Shown here in pieces: positions 6,664 to 13,049 of a stretch of DNA of 16,486 bases (the stretch's first letter is position 1; each line of letters begins with the position of its first letter). A model generated the notes under the pieces. The model was not told the DNA's origin, ran no database searches, and worked only from the letters and a program-made list of their open reading frames with translations. The DNA is taken from assembly GCA_017622635.1 (NCBI GenBank), contig JAGAQS010000211.1, forward strand, positions 1 through 16,486, given 5' to 3'. Source of the DNA: Ruminococcus sp. (lineage in GTDB: Bacteria > Bacillota > Clostridia > Oscillospirales > Ruminococcaceae). The position numbers and the translations under genes are program-made.

Positions 6664-8045
6664 TCGTCGTCGTTCTCCTCTTTGTTTAAATTCTGTGCCG
6701 AAATAAGACCTTCTTCTGTTTCCGCATTGTTCTTTGCAGGAAAAAGCATGGTTTTTACAGTCATAAGAATTATCTGCAAATCCATGCGGAAAGAGTAGTT
6801 TTCTATATACATAAGGTCCATTTTCAGCTTGTCATACGGTGAAGTATCATAAACGCCCGTTACCTGTGCATAGCCCGTCAGACCTGCCTTTACTTTAAGG
6901 CGGAACTCAAATTCGGGCATCTGTTTTTTATATATTTCAGTAAGTTCGGGGCGTTCGGGTCTTGGTCCTACTACCGACATATCGCCTTTCAGTATGTTGA
7001 AAAGCTGGGGCAGTTCGTCTATACGGAATTTCCGCAGGATTTTACCGACAGGTGTTATACGGTCGTCATGTTCGGAAGCAAGTTTTATGCCGTTTTTTTC
7101 AGCATTTTCTATCATGCTCCTGAACTTGTATACATAAAATTCCCTGCCGTTTATTGTAAGACGTTTCTGTTTATACAATACAGAACCGCCGTCACAAAGT
7201 TTTACCGATATTGCAGAAACAAGCATAAGCGGTGCAAGAAATACAAGTGCCGTAACGGAAAAAACAATGTCAAAAATACGTTTGGAAAGCTGTTGTTCAA
7301 AGTTAAGACCGTAATTTCTGCAAAGCAGTAAGGGCGTGTCGAAAAGCCGTATATCGTCACCGCCTCTTATTATAATATCGGAAATTTTCGGTGCTATATA
7401 CGCACGGACTGATTTTTCAAAACAGAATTTAAGATATTGGTTTCTTTGGTCTGCCGGAATGTCACATATTATTACGCCCTCATATTTCAGAATAAGTTCC
7501 CTGACTTTTTCGGGCGGTTCGGAAACACTTATTGATTCACATATCATATACTTGTCAACACGCTGACTCATTTTCAGGACAAGTGAAGCCGCCTGTTTAC
7601 TGCCGTAAAGTATAATGAGTTTTCTTGCGGGATATATGAGAAAATACAATCTGCCCGTCAGGATTGTCCAGACTGCTATTACACCGAAGTCCGTAAAGGT
7701 CAGGTTAAGAATCGGAACAAATGCCATGAAGTCACGTCCGATTAGACTTATCATGAAGTATGCTACTGTATTTACACAGACCATAGAAATAAGCTGTGAA
7801 TAGAGCATATCCGTCTTTTTGAGGTAACCGAGTTTGAATCCGCCGTATGCCTTGAAAAAGAGAATTATAAGAATACAGTATATTCCTATAAGAACCCAGT
7901 TTCCCCTGCGGTAGAACGGCAGTACAATTGAATCGCTGTAGTATTTATACCATACAACAGCAAACATTCCCGTAAGAATACCCAGTAAAAACACAGCGGA
8001 AACGAATGAAATAATTCTTTTGTACCGGTCTTTTTTGTTTGTCAT
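6660..8045 (-). CDS. Polyprenyl-phosphate sugar-1-phosphate transferase (initiating glycosyltransferase)
   Basis: This 461-residue protein belongs to the polyprenol-phosphate hexose-1-phosphate transferase family of the long WbaP/WcaJ type. Four N-terminal transmembrane helices (about 10-31, 48-66, 84-102 and 115-135) precede a cytoplasmic domain with a weak nucleotide-binding-like fold (142-235). The C-terminal catalytic domain begins at KRIFDIVFS (255-263), with a membrane re-entrant segment to about 282, KFRSM (307-311), the catalytic Asp-Glu in IDELPQLFN (342-350), VVGPRPERPE (358-367) and KAGLTGYAQV (386-395). It transfers a sugar-1-phosphate to undecaprenyl phosphate, the first step of glycan assembly. 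The identity of the first sugar cannot be read from sequence. As first gene of the operon it fits the starter role. Oddly, no good ribosome binding site is close: the strong AAAGGAGA lies about 30 nt before the ATG, and an in-frame stop blocks an earlier start. Confidence 0.92.
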   Translation of the reverse strand: MTNKKDRYKRIISFVSAVFLLGILTGMFAVVWYKYYSDSIVLPFYRRGNWVLIGIYCILIILFFKAYGGFKLGYLKKTDMLYSQLISMVCVNTVAYFMISLIGRDFMAFVPILNLTFTDFGVIAVWTILTGRLYFLIYPARKLIILYGSKQAASLVLKMSQRVDKYMICESISVSEPPEKVRELILKYEGVIICDIPADQRNQYLKFCFEKSVRAYIAPKISDIIIRGGDDIRLFDTPLLLCRNYGLNFEQQLSKRIFDIVFSVTALVFLAPLMLVSAISVKLCDGGSVLYKQKRLTINGREFYVYKFRSMIENAEKNGIKLASEHDDRITPVGKILRKFRIDELPQLFNILKGDMSVVGPRPERPELTEIYKKQMPEFEFRLKVKAGLTGYAQVTGVYDTSPYDKLKMDLMYIENYSFRMDLQIILMTVKTMLFPAKNNAETEEGLISAQNLNKEENDDE

Positions 8046-8107
8046 ATTTTTTTAACGCCTGTAAAAAGCGTGTGTCTCCTTTATTTTTTTAATGACGCTA
8101 TAAGGCA

Positions 8108-8136
8108 ATTATAGCAAATAGCGGACGTTGTGTCAA
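8108..8136 (-). promoter_or_regulatory. Consensus sigma-A promoter of the glycan operon
   Basis: On the minus strand TTGACA (8136-8131), a 17-bp spacer and TATAAT (8113-8108) match the housekeeping consensus in every position. Transcription would begin near 8101, about 56 nt before the first gene's ATG. No operator-like palindrome overlaps it, so strong constitutive expression is the simplest reading. Confidence 0.9.
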
Positions 8137-8196
8137 TAGAATCTGACGTGTTTTACATTAATCTTTTCACATTTACAGCATTATGCACAAAAAATT

Positions 8197-8229
8197 AAAA
8201 AACAAAAACCTCTCCGTAAAAAAGAGAGG
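8197..8229 (-). terminator. Intrinsic terminator of the amidase gene
   Basis: On the minus strand CCTCTC (8229-8224) pairs with GAGAGG (8214-8209) around a 9-nt loop, followed by TTTTTGTTTTTT (8208-8197). It lies 18 bp after the amidase stop codon and upstream of the glycan-operon promoter, so the two units should be transcribed separately. Confidence 0.85.
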
Positions 8230-8246
8230 AAAATATATTTTTTTGT

Positions 8247-9314
8247 TCAGTTGTTTTCGAGCCATTTTTTCATATCCGTTTCAGTGCCGTTTGTGGAAAG
8301 ATAGGAATAAAACGACAGAACATCGGAAGAATCGACAGAGTCAACAAGACCGTCACCGTTAACGTCGGCGGAAATTTTCTGTTTTTCATTGAAAGAGGTT
8401 TCTACGTTGGCTGAAAGTTCCGCATAGTACACGAGAATCTGTGAGGCATCTACAGTGTCAATAAGACCGTCACCGTTGATATCGCCGTAAACTATATTCT
8501 GTGGTTTTATACTGCTGAAATAGTCGTATATTACTTCCGCTTCTTCCTTTGCGAGTTTTTTCAGATTATCGTCGTTGTAAAGCCACAAAGTAGCTCTGTA
8601 GTTTGTATGGAAAGAGTGTTCAAGAAGTATCCCCGGAGTTCCGACGTATCTTGCACCGAAAAGAACACTGTACCACTCATCGTCAATAATGCCGTTTCTG
8701 TCCCAGTCTCCTGTACCTGCTCTGCGTGCTATACTGCCTTTCTGATTTGTCTGCATTACTTCCGAAACTTTTTCGGCAAGAAGTCCGCCGAGTTCCGCAC
8801 TTGTATCATCTATTGTTGTCCAAGGAAGCTGTTGATATACAAAGGCAAGCGGTTGGTCCATACTTTCATATGCACCTGCATTGCTGTGCATTGATATGAA
8901 AAAGTCATAACCCTTTGAACTGAAACCCCTGTCATTTAAAGTGGGGTCTTCTTCGAGAGTACTTTTTGTCAAATCAGCGTGTACACCGAGTGACTGTAGT
9001 TCTTCCTGAAGATAATTTGAAAGTTTCCACGTCATTATACTTTCCCAGTAAGGCGAATATACGGGAGAACGGTTGTAATGGTCAAAATGTCCGGGGTCAA
9101 TCATGATTTTTATTATATTGTCATCAAGACCGACTATATTTTCATTTATGGGTATAAGGTCGGGTGATGCTATGTCAGTGTCCTTTCGGGTCTGTTGTTC
9201 GTCGATTATATTTTTTACAGATATTTCCGTACTGACTGCTTTTGCATGGAACGGTGCGGAAGTACCGTATATTAATGTTATTGCAATTATTGATGTAAAT
9301 ATTTTTTTCAGCAA
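8247..9314 (-). CDS. Secreted N-acetylmuramoyl-L-alanine amidase with C-terminal type I dockerin
   Basis: Numbered from the upstream ATG (9329), this 360-residue protein has a signal peptide (to about residue 31, HAKA), an Amidase_3 zinc domain (about 72-272) and a dockerin (about 279-345). The zinc ligands are H81 (DPGH), E96 and H148 (MHSN), with catalytic E237 (LLEHSFH). The family cleaves the amide bond between muramic acid and the stem peptide. Inside the domain DWDRNGIIDDEW (208-219) resembles a calcium-binding loop. The dockerin has two repeats, GDINGDGLIDTVD and ADVNGDGLVDSVD, with the usual Ca-binding Asp/Asn pattern, and should bind a cohesin. I prefer the TTG at 9314-9312 (355 residues) because a GAGGTG site lies 7 nt before it and none precedes the ATG. 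Its own promoter (9356-9384) and terminator (8197-8229) make it monocistronic. Confidence 0.92.
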   Translation of the reverse strand: MLKKIFTSIIAITLIYGTSAPFHAKAVSTEISVKNIIDEQQTRKDTDIASPDLIPINENIVGLDDNIIKIMIDPGHFDHYNRSPVYSPYWESIMTWKLSNYLQEELQSLGVHADLTKSTLEEDPTLNDRGFSSKGYDFFISMHSNAGAYESMDQPLAFVYQQLPWTTIDDTSAELGGLLAEKVSEVMQTNQKGSIARRAGTGDWDRNGIIDDEWYSVLFGARYVGTPGILLEHSFHTNYRATLWLYNDDNLKKLAKEEAEVIYDYFSSIKPQNIVYGDINGDGLIDTVDASQILVYYAELSANVETSFNEKQKISADVNGDGLVDSVDSSDVLSFYSYLSTNGTETDMKKWLENN

Positions 9315-9355
9315 ATCAAAACACCTCATTTTTTATTGTGAAATTGTATATAATA

Positions 9356-9384
9356 ATTATAGTATACCAATAAAATTCTGTCAA
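9356..9384 (-). promoter_or_regulatory. Consensus sigma-A promoter of the amidase gene
   Basis: On the minus strand TTGACA (9384-9379), a 17-bp spacer and TATAAT (9361-9356) give a perfect match. Transcription would start near 9349, leaving about 35 nt to the TTG start, which is enough for the GAGGTG site. Confidence 0.9.
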
Positions 9385-9449
9385 GACAAAACCAAAGATT
9401 AATTTATTTTTCGGGGGAATATTTTGATATTTTAATTATTCAAAACCAC

Positions 9450-9478
9450 TTGACAAACTTTGATTTATGTGATAAAAT
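9450..9478 (+). promoter_or_regulatory. Promoter of the tRNA-Thr gene
   Basis: TTGACA (9450-9455), a 17-bp spacer and TAAAAT (9473-9478) lie just before the tRNA, whose 5' end at 9489 is only about 4 nt beyond the expected start point. It is divergent from the amidase promoter. Confidence 0.85.
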
Positions 9479-9488
9479 ATTTATATAG

Positions 9489-9564
9489 GCTTGTGTAGCA
9501 CAGTTGGTAGTGCAGCTCATTCGTAATGAGCAGGTCGCAGGTTCGAGTCCCGTCACAAGCTCCA
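9489..9564 (+). tRNA. tRNA-Thr (anticodon CGU), CCA encoded
   Basis: A complete 76-nt cloverleaf is present. The acceptor arm is GCTTGTG (9489-9495) with CACAAGC (9554-9560). The D stem is GCAC/GTGC (9498-9501, 9510-9513). The anticodon stem is GCTCA/TGAGC (9515-9519, 9527-9531) around loop TTCGTAA, giving anticodon CGT at 9522-9524, which reads ACG (Thr). The T loop is TTCGAGT (9542-9548). The discriminator is T (9561) and CCA is encoded (9562-9564). The T stem has one A-C mismatch (9539 with 9551) and one G-T pair (9537 with 9553). It stands alone, with its own promoter and a terminator at 9579-9620. Confidence 0.95.
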
Positions 9565-9568
9565 TTTA

Positions 9569-9619
9569 AAATAATGTGAAACAGGTGTATTCTTATTTTC
9601 GGGGATACGTCTGTTTTTT
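9569..9619 (+). repeat. Direct repeat copy 1 (terminator element) before the zeta-like gene
   Basis: This 51-bp segment matches 10202-10252 at 45 of 51 positions without gaps. The offset is 633 bp, and the two copies bracket the zeta-like gene. The differences are at 9578, 9594, 9600, 9604, 9609 and 9610. The last three fall in the right arm of the hairpin and replace Watson-Crick pairs by G-U pairs in the plus-strand RNA. Confidence 0.85.
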
Positions 9620-9620
9620 T
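9579..9620 (+). terminator. Terminator of the tRNA-Thr gene
   Basis: The left arm 9579-9592 (AAACAGGTGTATTC) pairs with 9603-9616 (GGATACGTCTGTTT) around a 10-nt loop, with three G-U pairs in the RNA, followed by a T run to 9620. It is a terminator on the plus strand only, because the minus-strand RNA would carry A-C mismatches. The zeta-like gene starts 26 bp later. Confidence 0.8.
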
Positions 9621-9646
9621 ATAAGGGAACAGGAAGTGAAAGGCAA

Positions 9647-10207
9647 ATGAAGATATATACAATAATAGGCGGTGTGAACGGAGTGGGGAAAAGCAGTCTG
9701 TCGGGTGTCCTTTCGGCTGAAAATACTGATTTGGGGATTATAATTGACACCGACAGGATAACGGCTGAAACAGGCGGAAACCGTATAAAAGGCGGCAGAA
9801 TTGCGATTGAACGTATTGAAAAGTGTCTTGAAAAAGGTGTTAATTTTACTCAGGAAACAACGCTTTCGGGAGTGCGTACACTTAAAACAATCCGCAAGGC
9901 ACGTGAGCTGAATTATTTTATACGCCTGTACTATGTAGGTGTAAGTTCATCTGCCGAGAGTATAAGCCGTATTAAAAACCGTGTTTCAAAAGGCGGACAC
10001 GATATCCCGTCGGAAGATGTTGAACGCCGTTATAACAAACGCTTTGAGGATTTGGTTAAAATTCTTCCGTATTGTGATGAGGCTGTATTTTTTGACAACG
10101 AAAACGGTTTTGCCGAAAAGGCAGAGTATAAAAACGGTTCACTTATAACCAAAGGCGGAAAAATTCCCGACTGGATAAATGAACTTAATGATTATCTTAA
10201 TAAATAA
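9647..10207 (+). CDS. Zeta-toxin-like P-loop kinase/ATPase
   Basis: This 186-residue cytoplasmic protein has Walker A GGVNGVGKSS (8-17), DTDRI (34-38), the zeta-type FTQETTLSG (67-75) and RVSKGGHDIP (112-121), which together fit the zeta-toxin / predicted P-loop kinase family. Well-studied zeta toxins phosphorylate UDP-N-acetylglucosamine and block cell-wall synthesis. Many short chromosomal relatives are uncharacterised and may not be toxins. No epsilon-like antitoxin gene lies beside it, and the 82 bp between the tRNA and the start hold only a terminator. The ATG at 9647 has AAGG 5 nt before it and AGGAAG a little further. No clear promoter is visible between the terminator and the gene, so expression may depend on readthrough from the tRNA promoter. 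It is convergent with the histidine kinase gene and bracketed by a 51-bp direct repeat. Confidence 0.82.
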   Translation: MKIYTIIGGVNGVGKSSLSGVLSAENTDLGIIIDTDRITAETGGNRIKGGRIAIERIEKCLEKGVNFTQETTLSGVRTLKTIRKARELNYFIRLYYVGVSSSAESISRIKNRVSKGGHDIPSEDVERRYNKRFEDLVKILPYCDEAVFFDNENGFAEKAEYKNGSLITKGGKIPDWINELNDYLNK

Positions 10208-10252
10208 TGTAAAACAGGTGTATTCTCATTTTTGGGAATACACCTGTTTTTT
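10202..10252 (+). repeat. Direct repeat copy 2 (terminator element) after the zeta-like gene
   Basis: This is the second copy of the 51-bp element (see 9569-9619), beginning within the stop codon of the zeta-like gene. Here the hairpin arms are fully complementary, so this copy keeps perfect pairing where copy 1 has G-U pairs. Confidence 0.85.
10211..10252. terminator. Strong terminator between the zeta-like and histidine kinase genes
   Basis: Arms 10211-10225 and 10236-10250 form a perfect 15-bp stem with a 10-nt loop, followed on the plus strand by six T residues (10247-10252). On the minus strand the same stem is followed by TTTTACATTATTTATT, a weaker U tract. It therefore ends the zeta-like gene and may also end the convergent histidine kinase gene (stop at 10259). 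Confidence 0.9.
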
Positions 10253-10258
10253 GTTGTG

Positions 10259-12082
10259 TCAGAATATCAGACGTGCGGTAAATTCAGAATCAGTGCAGGA
10301 GAGGGAGAGCATGAAACCGTTTGACAGTGCGGATTGTTCAGCTATTGCAAGTCCGAGACCGCTTCCCGACTGTCCGCTACGTGAGGTATCGCCTTTGGCA
10401 AAGGGTCTTTTCAGTTTTTCAACGTCAACTTTTCTGTTGACCGTGTTTGATATTGAAAGACATTCACTGCTGATTCTTATGTTTATACTGCCGTTTCCGG
10501 AAGTATATTTCACGGCGTTTGAAACAAGGTTTTCTATTGCTGTTTCAAGCAGTTGTGTATTTGCAGGAATTTCCGCCTGACCGTCCGTTGTGACTGTAAT
10601 ATTACGTTCATCGAGAATGACGGAATATTTTTCAACACACTTTTCAATAATTGTGTGTATAAATGTTGAAACTTTGTTTATATCGTTTATGCTGTTTATT
10701 CTGCTTAGTTCAAGTGTACGGGTAATTATTGAATCGGTATATGCCACACTGTCTATTATTGAGTTTAAATATCTTTGTGTTTCTTTTTCAGAAAGACTGC
10801 CCGAAAGTATATTTTCAGTATATCCGCCTATGGCTGTAAGAGGTGTCTTGAGGTCATGAGCGAGACTGTCGGTCAGGTTTTTCTGATAGTCCTCAAACAT
10901 ATATTCCGCCTGATTTCTGACATTTTTCCGCCATGCATCAAGAAATGCAACAACAAGTGTTATAATCAGAAACATTATTAAAATTTTAAAATAAAGAGGT
11001 TTTGTAACTTCATTCCATGCGTCTATCTGTAAAACTACTGTAAGAAGATGAGGTTTTCCGTCAATATATATTTCTGAACTTTGCATATATTTTCTTATGT
11101 CAGCTCCTGCATTTTCCCTATATCCGATTAAACTTGTATCGAAAGTACATTCTTCTTTTATATCGTCAAACCACTTTTTGTCAGTTCCTGCAAAACCTAA
11201 TGCGAAATATCTCGGATAAGTATCATTTGCTATTCTGTCAAAATGGTCTACACCTGATAAATCAAATTCAATAAGTTCGTAGCCGTCTTTTTCGGGTACA
11301 TTGATTTTATATGACTTTGATTCAATAAGTTCTCTTGGTTCTTCATGTTCGGGATAGTATTTTATAAGGTTAATATCTGCCTCATGCGGAATAAACTTAT
11401 TTTCCGCTCTGTTTACATAGGCACTTTTCATAATTACTTTTTTTATAATATCATAGTTTTCAACTGTGTTGTAGTTCACTTTTTCGTTCAGTGCCATATA
11501 ATCCTTTTCAAACTGCTGTAATTCGGGAATATCCTTGTTTTCTGTATCACAGGACATTAATTCTGCCTCTTTTTCTTCTTCGTTAAATTGCATATAAGTC
11601 TGTAATGCCATACGGTTGGAATATATAATATTTTTGTCTTTGTCGGTAATACATGAAAATATATGGCAGTTTTCGTTATATTCTGAAGTTATCTGATATT
11701 CTGCGTTTATATCATCAAAAACTATACTATAACCTGAAAAAAGTCTCATATATGCGGAAATATCTTTATTATTCCCATCGTTTAAATGTTTTTCAACAGG
11801 AGTGCGTATATGTGATATTTTGAAAGCGGTTTCTTCAGAGGCTTTCTGGAATATCCACATTCTTCCGGCAAAGAACAGTCCCACAGCAAAGACAACCGTA
11901 ACCGATAATGCAACAAGTGAATTTTTCAACAATAATCCTCTGAAAGTCTTTCTTTTTCTCTTGTATATCTTTGATTTCTTTTTGTTCTTTATGTTTTCGG
12001 AGATTCTTTTCATGTTTTTCATATTGAAAAAAGGTATTGTAAACTCTTTTTTCAGGATACTGTTTTCAGGAATCTTTTTCAT
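10259..12082 (-). CDS. Membrane sensor histidine kinase
   Basis: Starting at the ATG at 12082 the product has 607 residues. It has an N-terminal cytoplasmic stretch of about 52 residues that is very basic near the membrane (KKKSKIYKRKRK), a first helix at about 53-77, an extracellular domain of about 285 residues with no family I recognise, and a second helix at about 363-383. The kinase core follows, with HisKA SLAHDLKTPL (H409), the N box ENLVSNAVK (N518, N522) and GQSGSGLGLAIA (570-581). No clear HAMP domain separates helix 2 from HisKA. The usual DxGxG box is replaced by SISNTVN, a pattern seen in some Firmicute kinases. The ATG at 12082 follows GAGG by about 8 nt and lies 4 nt after the response regulator stop. 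A longer reading (from 12145) would overlap that gene and is rejected. The signal sensed is unknown. Confidence 0.93.
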   Translation of the reverse strand: MKKIPENSILKKEFTIPFFNMKNMKRISENIKNKKKSKIYKRKRKTFRGLLLKNSLVALSVTVVFAVGLFFAGRMWIFQKASEETAFKISHIRTPVEKHLNDGNNKDISAYMRLFSGYSIVFDDINAEYQITSEYNENCHIFSCITDKDKNIIYSNRMALQTYMQFNEEEKEAELMSCDTENKDIPELQQFEKDYMALNEKVNYNTVENYDIIKKVIMKSAYVNRAENKFIPHEADINLIKYYPEHEEPRELIESKSYKINVPEKDGYELIEFDLSGVDHFDRIANDTYPRYFALGFAGTDKKWFDDIKEECTFDTSLIGYRENAGADIRKYMQSSEIYIDGKPHLLTVVLQIDAWNEVTKPLYFKILIMFLIITLVVAFLDAWRKNVRNQAEYMFEDYQKNLTDSLAHDLKTPLTAIGGYTENILSGSLSEKETQRYLNSIIDSVAYTDSIITRTLELSRINSINDINKVSTFIHTIIEKCVEKYSVILDERNITVTTDGQAEIPANTQLLETAIENLVSNAVKYTSGNGSINIRISSECLSISNTVNRKVDVEKLKRPFAKGDTSRSGQSGSGLGLAIAEQSALSNGFMLSLSCTDSEFTARLIF

Positions 12083-12086
12083 AACA

Positions 12087-12761
12087 TCACCTCTCTGTAA
12101 GTCTGTAGCCTCTGCCGACAAGTGTTTTAATCTGTCCGCCTGCACTGCCGAGAGCCTTGCGTAACTTTTTTATATGGTTGTCAACAACACGGTCGTTTCC
12201 GAACCAGTCATATCCCCATACCCTGTCAAGAATGGTGTTTCTGTCAATAACGCAGTTCTTATGTTCCATAAGGTATTTTAATATCTCAAATTCCTTTCTC
12301 GGCAGTGTGATTTCTTCACCGCCGACGGAACACACAAGACGGCGTATGTCAATTTTTATGTCACCACATTCGATAATACTGTCATTCTTTTTGCCTGCAG
12401 AACGTCTTACAAGTGCGTCACATTTTGCGTAGAGTGCGGATAAGAGGAACGGTTTTATAATATAGTCGTCACAGCCTGTGCCGTAGCCGTAAAGTATATC
12501 TTCCTCTCTTGCACGTGCGGTTATGAATATAACAGGTATATCGCTTTTTTTGCGTATCTCACGGCATATTGCGAAACCGTCGGCATACGGCAGCATTATG
12601 TCAAGAAGAACAAGCTCATAGTTTCCGAGACCTCCGCCTGCAATTTCGAGTGCTTCAGAACCGTTATGAACGGAAAATATTTCAGTGCCTTTGTTTGAAA
12701 AGTATTTTTCTATAACTTCACATATTTTCAAATCGTCCTCTATAAGAAGTATTTTTTTCAT
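12087..12761 (-). CDS. OmpR/PhoB-family response regulator
   Basis: This 224-residue protein has an N-terminal receiver domain with the acidic pair D9/D10, phospho-acceptor D54 (LLDIMLP), T81 and K103 (IIKPF). It is joined to a winged-helix DNA-binding domain (about 128-222) with LTRKEFEIL-like LPRKEFEILKYL (153-164), the recognition helix region RVVDNHIKKLRKAL (191-204) and GRGYRL (216-221). Phosphorylation by the kinase encoded 4 nt downstream should control DNA binding. AAAGGAG lies about 10 nt before the ATG. Its promoter is at 12793-12822. The nearest divergent gene is the large surface protein, a plausible but unproven target. Confidence 0.95.
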   Translation of the reverse strand: MKKILLIEDDLKICEVIEKYFSNKGTEIFSVHNGSEALEIAGGGLGNYELVLLDIMLPYADGFAICREIRKKSDIPVIFITARAREEDILYGYGTGCDDYIIKPFLLSALYAKCDALVRRSAGKKNDSIIECGDIKIDIRRLVCSVGGEEITLPRKEFEILKYLMEHKNCVIDRNTILDRVWGYDWFGNDRVVDNHIKKLRKALGSAGGQIKTLVGRGYRLTER

Positions 12762-12792
12762 AATCAGGGAGCTCCTTTGATTTTGTGATTTT

Positions 12793-12822
12793 ATTATAGC
12801 ACGCTGATATGTTGTTTGTATA
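12793..12822 (-). promoter_or_regulatory. Extended -10 promoter of the two-component operon
   Basis: On the minus strand TGCTATAAT gives a perfect -10 (12798-12793) with the extended TG element. The -35 region is poor (TATACA at 12822-12817 with an 18-bp spacer). A weak -35 next to a strong extended -10 is common for genes that need an activator or autoregulation, but this is inference. Confidence 0.65.
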
Positions 12823-12960
12823 TCCTTTTTAAATTTTATTGTGAAAAATTAAAAGAAAAGTCTTTCTGTTATGAAACAGGCTGTTTTTTTGTCTCATATA
12901 GATAGTTTGTCATTGAAAAAAGAAGTGTTTTATAGTGGCTTTTATTTGATTTTGAAGAAT

Positions 12961-12985
12961 AATTGTGCAACAGTTACAAATTGTG
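12961..12985. promoter_or_regulatory. Candidate regulator site: AATTGTG direct repeat
   Basis: AATTGTG occurs at 12961-12967 and again at 12979-12985, 18 bp start to start, ending about 35 bp before the -35 box of the adhesin promoter. Direct repeats suit OmpR-type regulators, though their usual spacing is near 10-11 bp. The region is very AT-rich, so chance is a real possibility. Confidence 0.2.
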
Positions 12986-13020
12986 GACGTAATTTTCTAA
13001 TTTTAATTATTACAAAACAG

Positions 13021-13049
13021 TTGAAAATTTTCGGCTGTAGTGTTATAAT
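13021..13049 (+). promoter_or_regulatory. Sigma-A promoter of the adhesin-like gene
   Basis: TTGAAA (13021-13026), a 17-bp spacer and TATAAT (13044-13049) give a good housekeeping promoter. Transcription would start near 13056, leaving a 5' leader of about 138 nt before the ATG at 13194. Confidence 0.8.

Noticed and set aside
9465..9662. Minus-strand frame with a GACDGTRTCDLLITN-like stretch
   Set aside because: This is the antisense reading of the tRNA-Thr gene, a well-known false protein pattern.
9569..10252. Direct repeats as insertion-sequence target duplications or att sites
   Set aside because: No transposase or integrase is encoded between them, the repeats function as terminators, and neither copy contains tRNA 3' sequence.
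10179..10580. Plus-strand 133-codon frame after the zeta-like gene
   Set aside because: It crosses a strong terminator and is antisense to the kinase catalytic domain.
12866..12890. Small hairpin with T run as a terminator or ncRNA end
   Set aside because: The stem is only 5 bp and separated from the T run, and no gene or convincing promoter lies upstream on the plus strand.
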